Part shown: piece by piece, positions 40,475 through 50,559 of the stretch | How the letters are laid out: every line of letters starts with the position of its first letter | Numbering within the stretch: the stretch's first letter is position 1 | Assembly (NCBI RefSeq): GCF_004114995.1 | Contig: NZ_SDJP01000002.1 | Coordinates: 1-64,000 of the forward strand | From: Halorubrum amylolyticum | GTDB taxonomy: Archaea > Halobacteriota > Halobacteria > Halobacteriales > Haloferacaceae | Direction: 5' to 3' | DNA length: 64,000 nucleotides | Notes under the pieces: model-generated | What the model was told of the DNA's origin: nothing | The model's input: only the letters and a program-made list of their open reading frames with translations | Database searches by the model: none | Program-made: the position numbers and the translations under genes

Positions 40475-41113
40475 ATGAGCACGGACGACGTCTCTCGGCG
40501 CACGTTCATCCGGACCGCCGGCGGCGCGGCCGGCGTCGCGGGAGCGACGGCGGCGACGACCGGGACCGCGGCGGCACAGGAGGAGCAGCCGGTCTGGCCG
40601 AGCGGGGCCAGCAGCGGGAACGTCGGATCGTACCAGGACGCCCGCGGCGAGAGCGAGGTCACCGTTCAGGTCGGCGCCGGCGACCAGGGGCTCGCGTTCG
40701 ACCCGACCCTGCTGTGGGTCGACCCCGGCACGACGGTCACGTGGGAGTGGACCGGGAGCGGCGGCTCCCACAACGTCCAAACCGTTGAGGATGGCGGCCC
40801 GGCCAGCCTCGACAGCGGCGACCCGATCGGCGAGGAGGGACACACCTACGAGTACGAGACGAGCGAGGAGAACGTAGGGATCACTCACTACCACTGCGTG
40901 CCGCACACCACGACCGGAATGCACGGCGGCCTCGCCGTCGGCGAGGACATCGAAACCGAGTCCACGGGCGGTGGCGGCGGCTCGGACGCCGTGTTCGTCC
41001 CGCAGGGCGCCCGCGCGCTCAGCGTCGCGACGTTCGTCGCGATGGTGAGCACGCTCGGGCTCGCCTTCGTCTTCATGAAGTACGGCGGCACGATCACGCG
41101 AGACGAAGAGTAG
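40475..41113 (+). CDS. Halocyanin-type blue copper protein, Tat-exported, membrane anchored
   Basis: A 212-residue cupredoxin. The Tat motif SRRTFIRT (R8, R9) with a hydrophobic stretch to about residue 34 directs folded export. Copper ligands are H99 (SHNV), C141, H144 and M149 (YHCVPHTTTGMH). After a Gly-rich linker a C-terminal helix (about 183-203) anchors it outside the membrane. Halocyanins shuttle electrons to terminal oxidases or denitrification enzymes. No oxidase gene is next to it, so its partner is unknown. Confidence 0.94.
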   Translation: MSTDDVSRRTFIRTAGGAAGVAGATAATTGTAAAQEEQPVWPSGASSGNVGSYQDARGESEVTVQVGAGDQGLAFDPTLLWVDPGTTVTWEWTGSGGSHNVQTVEDGGPASLDSGDPIGEEGHTYEYETSEENVGITHYHCVPHTTTGMHGGLAVGEDIETESTGGGGGSDAVFVPQGARALSVATFVAMVSTLGLAFVFMKYGGTITRDEE

Positions 41114-41155
41114 TCGCTCGGCGCGGTTCGCGCGTTTCTCGTCTTCGGTTTCGGT

Positions 41156-42205
41156 TCACTCCTCGTTCCGGAGTTCCCGGTACGCGTCGACCACCCGGTC
41201 GAGCACCGCGTCGTGGTCGTAGGACGCGAAGTCGCGCTCGACGGCCTTCCGACCGAGGTCGCTGACGGCGACGAACTCGTCGGCGAGCTCGGCCGGGCTC
41301 GTGACGAGCCGCCCGCGCCGGCGGCCCTCCACGAGCTCGTGCGCGCTCGAGTCCGCCTGGTACTCGACGAGGGCGACGCAGCCGCACGCCAGCGCCCACA
41401 GCAGATCGGTCGCGAACGTCTCCCACGTCGCCGTCGCCACCGCGACGTGGGTCCCCTTGAACAGCGCCACCCGCTCGCGGAGCGGGAGGTCGCCGAGGAA
41501 CGACACCCGGTCGTCGATCCGGAGGTCGCTCGCCACCGATTCGATCCGGGCGCGCTCCGGACCGTCGCCGACGACCGCGGCGGTCCAGTCGCGGTCGCGG
41601 AGCTCCGCGAGCCCGAGCAGGAACGTCTCGACGTTGGCGTGGCGGTCCAGCCGGCGCGCGTACACCGCGTCGAACCGCTCGTCGACGTCGGCCGATTCGA
41701 CGAGGTCGAAGTCGATGCTCTCGGGGATCACCCGCACGTCGCCGCCGTCGGCGCCGTGCTCTCGGACCCGCGTCTTGACCGTCCGCGACGGGACCGTGAC
41801 GGCGTCGTCCCGCCGGGCGAGCAGCCGGTACCGCCGGCGGGAGTCGGCGGGGTGGTCGCGCCACCAGTCGACGGTCACGGGGACTCTGGAGACGGTCCCC
41901 GCGACCGTCGCGGCGACGCCGGGCGTCGGCGGGGTGTTGACCGCGTGGACCACGTCGGGGTCGACCCGGCGAAGCGCGGCCGGGAGCCGGGCCGCGAACG
42001 CCGACGGCGACGGTTCGGCGGTCACCGACCGGTACGCGATCCCGTCGTCATCGAAGGCGTCGTGGTCGCCGCCCCACCAGCGGGCACAGAGCCAGATCAC
42101 GTCGTGGCCGCGCTCGGCGAGCCCCTGAGCGAACCGTCGCGTTCGCGACCGCGCCGGCGTGTCGCCGTGACCGGGTGCGAAAAGCGAGACGAACGCGACG
42201 CGCAT
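41156..42205 (-). CDS. GT4-type glycosyltransferase
   Basis: A 349-residue GT-B fold glycosyltransferase. The N-terminal Rossmann domain begins RVAFVSLFAPGHGDTPARS, and the C-terminal domain has the VVGDGPERARIES nucleotide-sugar loop and VSFLGDLPLRERVALFKG. The family's usual EX7E region is altered (WETFATDLLWALACG). It could act in N-glycan or exopolysaccharide synthesis, but the donor and acceptor are unknown. The ATG at 42205 matches the first strand. No other glycosylation gene adjoins it. Confidence 0.88.
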   Translation of the reverse strand: MRVAFVSLFAPGHGDTPARSRTRRFAQGLAERGHDVIWLCARWWGGDHDAFDDDGIAYRSVTAEPSPSAFAARLPAALRRVDPDVVHAVNTPPTPGVAATVAGTVSRVPVTVDWWRDHPADSRRRYRLLARRDDAVTVPSRTVKTRVREHGADGGDVRVIPESIDFDLVESADVDERFDAVYARRLDRHANVETFLLGLAELRDRDWTAAVVGDGPERARIESVASDLRIDDRVSFLGDLPLRERVALFKGTHVAVATATWETFATDLLWALACGCVALVEYQADSSAHELVEGRRRGRLVTSPAELADEFVAVSDLGRKAVERDFASYDHDAVLDRVVDAYRELRNEE

Positions 42206-42371
42206 ACGGCGACCGGACGGCTGGGGCGGATAAAAAGACACGGCATCCGGCGGAGGGAGGAAGGACGGACGGCGGAACGGCGGACGGCCGGCCGATCGGC
42301 GACCCGCTCACGGCCGTGCGACCGGTTCCCCCACCCGAAACGGTTTCACACAGCGCTCGGAACCGGACCCC

Positions 42372-44234
42372 ATGCACCGGTACGACATCGAGCGATACCT
42401 CAACGTGCGGAACGCCGGCGGGGCGGACCTGGGGCCCGACGGGCGGCTCTCCTTCCTGTTGAACACGACCGGCACCGGACAGGTGTGGTCGCTCGACGAG
42501 CCCCTCGGGTGGCCCGAACAGCACACGTTCTTCGAGGAGTCGGTCTCGTTCGTCGACTCCTCGCCGGAGCGCGCGGAGGCCGTTTTCGGCATGGACGAGG
42601 GCGGTAACGAGCGCGCCCAGCTGTACCTGCTCAACTACGAGTCGGGCGAGATCACCGACCTCACCGATCGCCCGGAGGCGAAACACCGGTGGGGCGGCTG
42701 GGACGGCGAGGGCGACCGCTTCGCGTTCGCCTCGAACCGCCGCGACGAGGCCGTCTTCGACGTGTACGTGCAGGACCGAGACGCGACCGGCGACGACGCC
42801 GAACTCGTCTACGAGGGCGACGGCTGGCTCTCCGTCGCCGGCTGGTCGCCGAGCGACGATCGGCTGATCGTCCACGAGGCGCACTCCTCGTTCGACCACG
42901 ACGTGTACACCCTCGACGTCGCTACCGGCGACCTGACCCACCGCACGCCCCACGAGGGGGACGTGCGGTACGGCAGCCCGGAGTGGGGGCCCGACGGCGA
43001 GTCGCTCTACCTCGTCACCGACCGCGACAGCGACACGCTGCGCTTGGAGCGACTCGACCTCGCGAGCGGCGAGTTCTCCGTGGTCGCGTCCGGCGAAGAC
43101 GAAGCCGGGGCGGGAGATGCGGGCGACACCGCCGCGAAGCCCGGCGGCGACGACGGCTGGAACGTCGACGGCGTCGCGGTCCACGAGGAGTCCCGGCGCG
43201 TGGTGTACTCGCGGAACGTCGACGGTTACACCGAGCTCGCGGTCGGCGAGCTGGTCGAGCCGGACCGGATCGACCCGTTCCCGACCCCAGACCTCCCCGG
43301 GGGCGTCGCCGGCGGCGTGAGCTTCGGGCCCGACGGGAACCGCTTCGCGGTCACCGCGACCGGCAGCACCCACAACGCGAACGTCTACGTCGTCGACGCG
43401 ACGACCGGCGAGGTGGAGCGCTGGTCCGCGGCCTCGACCGCCGGCATCCCGCCGGACACGTTCGTCGAGCCGGAGCTGGTCCACTACCCCACGTTCGACG
43501 GGCGGGAGATCCCCGCCTTCTTCTCCGTACCGGAGACGAAGCCGCCCGAGGACGGCTACCCCGTGGTCGTCGACATCCACGGCGGCCCCGAGTCGCAGCG
43601 CCGCCCCTCCTTCGCCTCGGTGAAACAGTACCTGTTGAACAACGGGTACGCCGTGTTCGAGCCGAACGTCCGCGGGTCCTCTGGGTACGGCAAGGCGTAC
43701 TCCGCGCTCGACGACGTGGAAAAGCGGATGGACTCGGTCGCGGACATCCGGGCCGGCGTCGAGTGGCTCCACGACCACCCCGAGGTCGATCCCGACCGCG
43801 TCGCCGCGATGGGCGGCTCCTACGGCGGCTTCATGGTGCTTGCCGCGCTCACCGAGTACCCCGAGCTGTGGGCCGCCGGCGTCGACGTCGTCGGCATCGC
43901 GAACTTCGTCACGTTCTTGGAGAACACCGGCGACTGGCGCCGCGCGCTCCGGGAGGCCGAGTACGGGTCGCTCGAAGACGACCGGGAGTTCTTGGAGTCG
44001 ATCTCGCCGATCAACAACATCGAGGCCATCGAGTCGCCGCTGTTCGTCCTCCACGGCGCGAACGACCCCCGGGTGCCCGTCGGCGAGGCCGAACAGATCG
44101 TCGAGCGAGCGCGCGAACAGGGCGTGCCCGTGCGCAAGCTGATCTTCGACGACGAGGGACACGGCTTCTCGAAGCTGGAGAACCGCATCGAGGCGTACCG
44201 CGAGGTCGTCGGCTTCCTCGCGGAACACGTCTGA
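42372..44234 (+). CDS. S9 family serine peptidase (acylaminoacyl/prolyl oligopeptidase type)
   Basis: A 620-residue cytoplasmic peptidase. Residues about 20-360 form a beta-propeller gate with WD-like repeats. Residues 380-620 are an alpha/beta hydrolase domain with catalytic S483 (GGSYGG), D565 (HGANDPRVP) and H597 (DDEGHGF). A Gly/Ala/Asp-rich insert lies near residues 241-255. These enzymes cut short peptides or acylated N-termini. No signal peptide is present. Confidence 0.94.
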   Translation: MHRYDIERYLNVRNAGGADLGPDGRLSFLLNTTGTGQVWSLDEPLGWPEQHTFFEESVSFVDSSPERAEAVFGMDEGGNERAQLYLLNYESGEITDLTDRPEAKHRWGGWDGEGDRFAFASNRRDEAVFDVYVQDRDATGDDAELVYEGDGWLSVAGWSPSDDRLIVHEAHSSFDHDVYTLDVATGDLTHRTPHEGDVRYGSPEWGPDGESLYLVTDRDSDTLRLERLDLASGEFSVVASGEDEAGAGDAGDTAAKPGGDDGWNVDGVAVHEESRRVVYSRNVDGYTELAVGELVEPDRIDPFPTPDLPGGVAGGVSFGPDGNRFAVTATGSTHNANVYVVDATTGEVERWSAASTAGIPPDTFVEPELVHYPTFDGREIPAFFSVPETKPPEDGYPVVVDIHGGPESQRRPSFASVKQYLLNNGYAVFEPNVRGSSGYGKAYSALDDVEKRMDSVADIRAGVEWLHDHPEVDPDRVAAMGGSYGGFMVLAALTEYPELWAAGVDVVGIANFVTFLENTGDWRRALREAEYGSLEDDREFLESISPINNIEAIESPLFVLHGANDPRVPVGEAEQIVERAREQGVPVRKLIFDDEGHGFSKLENRIEAYREVVGFLAEHV

Positions 44235-44380
44235 CGGGCGCGAACCCCGCCGAGTCGTGGCGGGCCTCTGCTTCCGCCGGGGGACCGCCTTCCGGGACGA
44301 GCCGGCGCTGTGACCGCCGAAGACACCACGAACGTGCATATAGAAAAGCATTAGAACCGGCTCGATAACCACGTAAGTGA

Positions 44381-46660
44381 ATGAGTCTGTCCGAGCCGGA
44401 CCACGAGCTCGTCGTCGCGGAGCTCGGTCGGGAGCCGACGACCGCCGAGGCCGCGCTGTTCGAGAACCTCTGGAGCGAACACTGCGCGTACCGCTCCTCG
44501 CGGCCCCTGCTGTCGGCGTTCGAGAGCGGGGGCGACCAGGTCGTCGTCGGCCCCGGCGACGACGCCGCGGTCCTCGCGCTGCCCGATCCCGAGGCCGCGG
44601 ACGCGCCCGCGTCGGAGCGCGACGCCGACGACTACGGCGACCAGTACGTCACCTTCGGCGTCGAGAGCCACAACCACCCCTCCTTCGTCGACCCGTTCGA
44701 CGGGGCGGCGACGGGGGTCGGCGGCATCGTCCGCGACACCATGTCGATGGGGGCGTACCCCATCGCCTTACTCGACTCGCTGTACTTCGGCGACTTCGAC
44801 CGCGAGCGCTCCCGCTACCTCTTCGAGGGCGTCGTCGAGGGGATCTCCCACTACGGCAACTGCATCGGGGTCCCCACCGTCGGCGGGAGCGTCGCCTTCC
44901 ACGACGGCTACGAGGGGAATCCCCTCGTCAACGTCGCCTGCGTCGGCCTCACCAACGAGGACCGGCTCGTGACCGCGACCGCACAGGAGCCCGGGAACAA
45001 GCTCGTGCTCGTCGGCAACGGCACCGGCCGCGACGGGCTCGGCGGCGCCTCCTTCGCCTCGGAGGACCTCGCCGAGGACGCCGAGACCGAGGACCGCCCC
45101 GCGGTGCAGGTTGGCGACCCCTACGCCGAAAAGCGGCTGATCGAGTGCAACGAGGCGCTCGTGGATGAGGACTTGGTCCTCTCGGCCCGCGACCTCGGCG
45201 CGGCGGGTCTCGGCGGCGCCTCCTCCGAACTGGTCGCGAAGGGCGGGCTCGGCGCCCGGATCGACCTCGACAGCGTCCACCAGCGCGAGCCGAACATGAA
45301 CGCGACGGAGATCCTGCTCGCCGAGAGCCAGGAGCGGATGTGCTACGAGGTCGCGCCCGCGGACGTGGACCGCGTCGCGGCGCTCGCCGAGCGGTTCGAC
45401 CTCGGCTGCTCCGTCATCGGCGATGTGACCGACGGGAACTACGTCTGCGAGTTCGCGGGCGCGGGGAAGGGCGACGACGCGGACGACTCCGACGCGGAGT
45501 CCGAGGTCGTCGTCGACGTGAACGCCGAGTACCTCGCCGACGGCGCCCCGATGAACGACCTCGCGAGCGACCCGCCCGCGCAGCCGGACCGCGACTTCCC
45601 GGCCCCCGAACCGTCCCTCGACGAGGCGGTCGAGTCGGTCGTTTCCGCCCCCTCGACGGCGAGCAAGCGCTGGGTGTACCGCCAGTACGACCACGAGGTC
45701 GGCGTCCGCACCGCAATGAAACCCGGCGACGACGCCGCGGTCATGGCGATCCGGGAGACCGAATCGGCGTCCGAGTCCGCCCCCGGGTCGGCGGGCGTCG
45801 GCCTCGCGCTCTCCTCGGGCGCGAACCCGAACTGGACCGAGACCGCGCCCTACGAGGGCGCCCGCGCCGTCGCCCTCGAAAACGCGACCAACCTCGCCGC
45901 GAAGGGCGCGGTCCCGCTCGCGGCGGTCGACTGCCTCAACGGTGGCAACCCGGAGAAACCGGACGTGTACGGCGGCTTCAAGGGGATAGTCGACGGGCTC
46001 GCCGACGCCTGCGACTCCCTCGACACGCCCGTGGTCGGCGGCAACGTCTCGCTGTACAACGACAGCGTCGAGGGACCGATCCCGCCGACGCCGACCCTCG
46101 CGCTGATCGGCACCCGGAAGGGGTACGACGCGCCGCCCGCCGCCCTCGACGCCGACCGCGCGGGCGACTCCGAGCTCCTGTTGGTCGGCGCCGGCGGCGC
46201 CGACGGCGGCGCGCTCGGCGGCTCCGAGTACCTCGCGCAGGCGGGCGGAACCGACCGGTTCCCGACGCTGCCGGACGCGGAGGGCGAGGGACTCGGCGGT
46301 CTCGGAGATCTCGTCGCGTCGCTCGCGGCGGTCGCCCGCCACGAGTCGACGCTCGCGACACACGACGTGAGCGACGGGGGGCTCGCGGTCGCGCTCGCGG
46401 AGCTGGTGACCGACGACGCGGGCGCCGACGTGACCCTCCCCGACCGCGTCGCCGCCTTCGAGGAGACGCCCGGCCGCCTCGTCGTCCAGACGACCGACCC
46501 CGAGGCGGTCGCCGAACTCACGGACGATCTGCCCGTCCTCCGGCTCGGCGAGGTGACGACCGACGGGACGCTCTCGCTCTCGGTCGGCGACGACGAGATG
46601 GCGCTCGACGCCGACGCGATCCGGGAGCTTCGCGGCGTCATCGAGCGCGAACTCGCCTGA
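44381..46660 (+). CDS. purL: Phosphoribosylformylglycinamidine synthase subunit PurL
   Basis: A 759-residue small-type PurL (synthase II), which makes FGAM from FGAR with ATP and ammonia supplied by PurQ, with PurS as linker. Signatures: [44 protein letters not shown] and [13 protein letters not shown]. Acidic inserts near 80-95 and 365-380 are halophile additions. purS and purQ are not adjacent. A TATA-like catatagaaaag lies at about 44337-44348. Confidence 0.96.
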   Translation: MSLSEPDHELVVAELGREPTTAEAALFENLWSEHCAYRSSRPLLSAFESGGDQVVVGPGDDAAVLALPDPEAADAPASERDADDYGDQYVTFGVESHNHPSFVDPFDGAATGVGGIVRDTMSMGAYPIALLDSLYFGDFDRERSRYLFEGVVEGISHYGNCIGVPTVGGSVAFHDGYEGNPLVNVACVGLTNEDRLVTATAQEPGNKLVLVGNGTGRDGLGGASFASEDLAEDAETEDRPAVQVGDPYAEKRLIECNEALVDEDLVLSARDLGAAGLGGASSELVAKGGLGARIDLDSVHQREPNMNATEILLAESQERMCYEVAPADVDRVAALAERFDLGCSVIGDVTDGNYVCEFAGAGKGDDADDSDAESEVVVDVNAEYLADGAPMNDLASDPPAQPDRDFPAPEPSLDEAVESVVSAPSTASKRWVYRQYDHEVGVRTAMKPGDDAAVMAIRETESASESAPGSAGVGLALSSGANPNWTETAPYEGARAVALENATNLAAKGAVPLAAVDCLNGGNPEKPDVYGGFKGIVDGLADACDSLDTPVVGGNVSLYNDSVEGPIPPTPTLALIGTRKGYDAPPAALDADRAGDSELLLVGAGGADGGALGGSEYLAQAGGTDRFPTLPDAEGEGLGGLGDLVASLAAVARHESTLATHDVSDGGLAVALAELVTDDAGADVTLPDRVAAFEETPGRLVVQTTDPEAVAELTDDLPVLRLGEVTTDGTLSLSVGDDEMALDADAIRELRGVIERELA

Positions 46661-46737
46661 GTCGGTCTCGCGAACCGGTTCTCGGACGAGACATCCACCG
46701 CCCCCGCGTTATCGCTGCGGGGGAGCGAGCGATACGC

Positions 46738-46755
46738 TTTTAGGTTTTCCTAAAA
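46738..46755 (+). promoter_or_regulatory. Iron-box-like palindrome upstream of an ABC ATPase gene
   Basis: TTTTAGG-TTTT-CCTAAAA is a perfect seven-base inverted repeat with a four-base spacer, 50 bases before the ABC ATPase ATG. The same half-sites occur at 56964-56981. The pattern agrees with binding sites of haloarchaeal DtxR/Idr-type iron regulators as I know them (TTAGG...CCTAA). Confidence 0.7.
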
Positions 46756-46805
46756 TACGTAGTCTCAGTTACGGGACGCCGGTCGGCCCGGCGCCCGACA
46801 CACCG

Positions 46806-47975
46806 ATGTCTCACACGCAATCAGTCGAACGGACGCATTCGCCCCGGGACGCGAGCGAGCCGTCCGCGGACGCGAACGAATTGGGCGCCGACGCGACCGA
46901 GTCACCCGCCGCGGCGTCGGCGGACCCCGTGCTGTCGCTGTCGGGCGTGACCAAGGATTTCGGCCCGGAAACCGCCGTCGACGGCGTCTCGCTCGACGTC
47001 AGGCGGGGGGAGCTCCTCACCTTCCTCGGGCCGTCGGGTTGCGGGAAGACGACGACGCTCCGGACCATCGCCGGACTGGAGGAGCCGACCGAGGGGCAGA
47101 TCACCCTCGGCGACGAGACCGTCTCCGGCGACGGCGCGTTCGTCCCGCCCGAGCAGCGCGACGTGGGGATCGTCTTCCAGAACTTCGCGCTGTTCCCCCA
47201 TCTCACCGTTCGGGAGAACATTGCGTTCGGGCTCGACGACGGCGCGGACGCGACCGCGGCCCGCGTCGACGAGCTGCTCGATCTCGTCGACCTGCCCGAA
47301 CACGGCGAGAAGACGCCGGACCAGCTCTCCGGCGGGCAGAAGCAGCGCGTCGCGCTCGCGCGGTCGCTCGCGCCGGAGCCCGAGGTGCTCCTCCTCGACG
47401 AGCCGTTCTCGAACCTCGACGTGCGGCTCCGCGTCGAGATGCGCGAGGAGGTCCGCCAGATCCTGAAGGCGGCCGGCGTCACCGCCGTCTCCGTCACCCA
47501 CGACCAAGAGGAGGCGCTCTCCATCTCCGACCGCGTCGCCGTGATGAACGACGGCCAGATCGAGCAGGTGGGCCGCCCCGAATCCGTGTTCGAGCGCCCC
47601 GAGTCGAAGTTCGTCGCCTCCTTCCTCGGGCGGGCGTCGTTCCTCGAAGGCCACCTCCGCGACGGTAAGGTCGAGACCGGGATCGGCCGGTTCGACGCCG
47701 TCACGCTGGAGGGATACGACACCGTCTACGACGGGACGCCGGTCGACGTCTTGGTGCGACCCGACGACCTCCGGGCGAGCCCCGCGAGCGCCGAACTGGC
47801 CGACGGGACCATCGTCTCGCGGCAGTACGTCGGCCCCTCCTTCATCTACCGGGTCGAGCTCGATTCCGGGGAGGTCGTCCACTGCCTCCACAACCACGTC
47901 GAGGAGTTCGACCTCGACGAGCCGGTGAGCCTCGAACTCACCGCCGCGCACCCGCTGGCGTGGTACCCGCGGTAG
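46806..47975 (+). CDS. ABC transporter ATP-binding protein, Fe3+/PotA-like
   Basis: A 389-residue ATPase of the CUT1/FbpC/PotA group. After an acidic leader, Walker A GPSGCGKT lies at 75-82, the signature LSGGQ at 174-178 and Walker B LLLDE at 195-199. A TOBE-type C-terminal domain covers about 280-385. The group powers importers of ferric iron, spermidine or sulfate-like solutes. The iron-box palindrome upstream favours iron. No permease or binding-protein gene follows; the next genes are on the other strand. Confidence 0.9.
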   Translation: MSHTQSVERTHSPRDASEPSADANELGADATESPAAASADPVLSLSGVTKDFGPETAVDGVSLDVRRGELLTFLGPSGCGKTTTLRTIAGLEEPTEGQITLGDETVSGDGAFVPPEQRDVGIVFQNFALFPHLTVRENIAFGLDDGADATAARVDELLDLVDLPEHGEKTPDQLSGGQKQRVALARSLAPEPEVLLLDEPFSNLDVRLRVEMREEVRQILKAAGVTAVSVTHDQEEALSISDRVAVMNDGQIEQVGRPESVFERPESKFVASFLGRASFLEGHLRDGKVETGIGRFDAVTLEGYDTVYDGTPVDVLVRPDDLRASPASAELADGTIVSRQYVGPSFIYRVELDSGEVVHCLHNHVEEFDLDEPVSLELTAAHPLAWYPR

Positions 47976-48047
47976 GCGAATCGCGGTAGCCCGGCCGCTA
48001 CCGGCGGTTCTCCGTGAGCCGACTGAAGCTGCGAGCGACCGCGTCGC

Positions 48048-48197
48048 TCAGAACGTGAAGAGGAACGGGATGACGTACGCGATCAGCAGGCCGACGAGCG
48101 TGACGGCCGCGCCGATGCCGACCTCGCGGCTGCCGAACCCCTGCATGGGGGCGGTCACGCGTTTGTCCGGATCTGGTTCGTGAGAGTGGTCGTCCAT
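48048..48197 (-). CDS. Small single-helix membrane protein, 49 aa
   Basis: A 49-residue protein with a charged N-terminus (MDDHSHEPDPDKRVTAPMQG) and one C-terminal helix ending IPFLFTF. Similar short proteins are common in haloarchaea (DUF7550 in my recollection, unverified). The ATG at 48197 was chosen because the upstream frame is arginine-rich repeat shadow. Function unknown. Confidence 0.7.
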   Translation of the reverse strand: MDDHSHEPDPDKRVTAPMQGFGSREVGIGAAVTLVGLLIAYVIPFLFTF

Positions 48198-48283
48198 GCG
48201 CGGGGATGCGTACGGGGGACACATAAGCCCATCTGAACGGTCCGGAGATGCCGCAACGGGATCGATATCAGCCGACGTGCAGA

Positions 48284-48847
48284 TCAATCGCCTTCGGTGT
48301 CGTCTTCGTCGGTTTCGTCGTCTTCGTCGTCTTCGTCGTCTTCGTCGGTTTCGTCGTCTTCGGTGTCGTCTTCGTCGTCTTCGTCGGTTTCGTCGGCTTC
48401 CTTGCACCTAATTACGAACGTCCGTGTTTTTTCCACAGAGGCTCCGTTGGTGTCCCCGCTGAACTGCAGCCTAAACTCCGCCTTCTCGGGCCGTACGCAC
48501 GTGATCGATACCGACGTGCTCTCCCCCGGACCGAGTTTGAGCGAGAACTCGTCGCCGAGGTCTTCGTCTCCAACTGCGACGCCGTCCACCACCTCGTTCG
48601 TGTTCTTGACGGTCACGTCGAGCGAGAGAGTGTCGGCGAAGCTATTCGTGATCTCCACGACCTCGGCCGGTCGGTTGACGGTCGCGATCTCGCTTTCCGC
48701 TTCCAGCCCCAGATACGCCTCGGCATCGTCGACGACGTTCACCTCCACGCCGCGCTCGGCCTCGACGCTGCTGAACGCGCCGGTACCGGCGCTCAGCGCC
48801 CCAGAGCTTGCGCCGCCGAGCAGCAGGATGGCGTGCCGTCGTTTCAT
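48284..48847 (-). CDS. DUF1102 family surface protein with an acidic repeat tail
   Basis: A 187-residue exported protein. The leader MKRRHAILLLGGASSGALSAGTGAFSSVEA, quoted here only as MKRRHAILLLGG and GTGAFSS, matches SipW-type and haloarchaeal DUF1102 signals. Residues 31-150 are a beta-rich domain (VEVNVVDDAEAYLGLE start) with two cysteines. The last 40 residues are Asp/Glu/Thr repeats (DEDDE, TEDDE, ETDE) encoded by a tandem trinucleotide-rich tract (48290-48400). It is a paralogue of the gene at 49993 and a likely substrate of the signal peptidase at 53920. Confidence 0.85.
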   Translation of the reverse strand: MKRRHAILLLGGASSGALSAGTGAFSSVEAERGVEVNVVDDAEAYLGLEAESEIATVNRPAEVVEITNSFADTLSLDVTVKNTNEVVDGVAVGDEDLGDEFSLKLGPGESTSVSITCVRPEKAEFRLQFSGDTNGASVEKTRTFVIRCKEADETDEDDEDDTEDDETDEDDEDDEDDETDEDDTEGD

Positions 48848-48947
48848 GTCGAGCGGAGTCGCACTCTGCGTTTACTTCTCACAACACCTTCCGATCTAAG
48901 GTTATGCGGCGCCGGAAACCGAGTAAGCGCCGCTTGAAACCCTCACC

Positions 48948-49529
48948 TTAGGCCAATTCTGGAGGCTCCTCCGGCTCGCCGACCTTCATCTCCGCGGTGT
49001 AGTACTTGTGCGTGAGCGCGGAGAACGCGAACGCCACGACGATCGCGACCGTCCACGCGAACTCCGGGAGCAGCGTGAACGGCCAGGCGCCGACCCAGAC
49101 GGCGACGGCGAGCGCGACGGCGGCCCCCGAGAGCCCGAGGTAGTAGTCGCTCCACGGGATCTCCCTCCCCTCGACTACGTCCATGTACACGTCCATGTCG
49201 GTCAGGGCGGGCGTCGGCTCGATGACCCCCCGATCCTTGTTGAACTCGACGACGCCCGCGTCGTCCATCTTCGGCAGGTGCGACTGCTGGAGGGCCGTAT
49301 AGACGCGCTTGCGCTCGTTGCCCGTGATCTCCGCCGTATCGATCTCGTTTTCCCACGCCGCGATCTGCTCGGCCATGTCCCCGATCGCGATCGAGTCGTC
49401 TTCCTCGCGTTTCAGCAGATGGACCGCGAACCGCCGGCGCTGATTCGCCAGCACGTCGAACAACTCGTCCTCGGACACCTCCGTTGTCGGTTCTACCCCT
49501 CCCCCGTCAATCTGCTGTCCCGACGACAT
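48948..49529 (-). CDS. DUF7344-type winged-helix regulator with two membrane helices
   Basis: A 193-residue protein. Residues 18-115 form a winged helix typical of haloarchaeal DUF7344 (SEDELFDVLANQRRRFAVHLL, in part SEDELFDVLANQRRRF; YTALQQSHLPKMDDAGVVEF). Two hydrophobic helices follow (about 131-150 and 153-172) with a short acidic tail. It should be a membrane-tethered transcription regulator. It lies back to back with the DUF1102 gene at 49993 and next to the one at 48284, so it is a good candidate regulator of this surface locus. The ATG at 49529 gives the family start. Confidence 0.85.
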   Translation of the reverse strand: MSSGQQIDGGGVEPTTEVSEDELFDVLANQRRRFAVHLLKREEDDSIAIGDMAEQIAAWENEIDTAEITGNERKRVYTALQQSHLPKMDDAGVVEFNKDRGVIEPTPALTDMDVYMDVVEGREIPWSDYYLGLSGAAVALAVAVWVGAWPFTLLPEFAWTVAIVVAFAFSALTHKYYTAEMKVGEPEEPPELA

Positions 49530-49992
49530 TCTGTCTGACACATATGAACACGCCAACATAAATCCCGTGGTCGTGATAACTATCCAAAGCTTCTCGCCGT
49601 TCAAACAGTAGACAGACGAAACTCGCTATTTCCCCGTGTCAGGGTTTGATGGTGCTGAAAACCGGATAATCCGAGCTGACAACCCGGATGCTTCGGTCGC
49701 CGTTCGTCTGTTTTCATCAGACAGATCTCATCTACACGGAAACGAATTCGGCTTCAGCGCCGCCGTGAACGCGTTGCGAGTGTGTCTCAGGCCGGACCTG
49801 AAGCGATCGGATCGGCTTCAGGCGGGGGCGGAACCCGCGGGTCGAGTTTTCAGTCTCGCTCGGAAGTGTTTCTGGAAAATCATAACGATATGGGATAGGG
49901 TCTATGGGTGTGACAGAGCGACCTCGGGTGACGCGGGATGTCCCGCGTCGGCGGCCCGCGGGTCGCGTGCGGACAACACGAGGTCAACAACA
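49530..49992. other. AT-richer divergent intergenic region, 463 bp
   Basis: No gene is seen, though a frame stays open ahead of the DUF1102 ATG. The region separates the divergent regulator and DUF1102 genes and is clearly AT-richer than the window average. It holds several possible promoter pieces: cataacgatatgggatag at about 49880-49897 on the plus strand, and tttatgttgg near 49551-49560 read on the minus strand. A long upstream region like this fits a regulated surface gene. Confidence 0.45.
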
Positions 49993-50520
49993 ATGGCAAA
50001 CCGACGCAAGTTCATCGCCGGTCTGGGCGCATTGGCTACGGGTAGTGCGGCTGCAATGGGTACGGGGGCGTTCACGAGTGTGGAAGCCCAACGTAGCGTC
50101 TCCGTCAATACGGCGGGCGATGCGAATGCGTACCTCGGCTTCTCTAGTGATAACGACTTTGTCACCAACGACAACGGAGATCAGCTCTCGATCGACTTGG
50201 GTGGTCCTGGAAACGGTGAAGGTGGACTGGGATTCAACCGGAATGCAGCGACCGTCGTCCCTGAAGTGTTCAGGATCACCAACCAAGGACAGGACCCAGT
50301 CGATGTCTCGCTGGAATATTCCGGTGATGGTAGTGTCGTCGAGGAAGTCGACGACGTAGGCCTTGATAATTCCGAAGGCGTGTACTTCGAAGTGTCAGAC
50401 GACGGTGGTGAAAGCACTATTTATCCGGGCAACTACACCACGGTGGATGTTGCTGTCGTTCAAAAGAATGGTAACTCCGTTTCCGGCGGAACACTCACGA
50501 TCAACGCTGACAAATCCTAG
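49993..50520 (+). CDS. DUF1102 family surface protein with SipW-type signal
   Basis: A 175-residue exported protein. The leader NRRKFIAGLGALATGSAAA followed by GTGAFTSVEA matches SipW-dependent signal peptides (the GTxAxFT pattern). Residues 35-175 are a beta-rich, threonine/serine-rich domain with few charged clusters (AYLGFSSDND, then VFRITNQGQDPVDVSLEY). Codon use is less GC-rich than in the neighbours. Such proteins are relatives of TasA-like fibre subunits by the signal and fold pattern; fibre formation here is inference. A TnpB relic follows immediately. Confidence 0.85.
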   Translation: MANRRKFIAGLGALATGSAAAMGTGAFTSVEAQRSVSVNTAGDANAYLGFSSDNDFVTNDNGDQLSIDLGGPGNGEGGLGFNRNAATVVPEVFRITNQGQDPVDVSLEYSGDGSVVEEVDDVGLDNSEGVYFEVSDDGGESTIYPGNYTTVDVAVVQKNGNSVSGGTLTINADKS

Positions 50521-50559
50521 CGAATCTCATTTTTCCAAGGGACGGTCCGCACGGCGACA

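Noticed and set aside
48297-48411. Serine/valine-rich plus-strand proteins over the trinucleotide tract, and a CRISPR-like look
   Set aside because: The tract encodes the Asp/Glu tail of the minus-strand DUF1102 gene; the units are short and tandem with no unique spacers, so it is not a CRISPR array.
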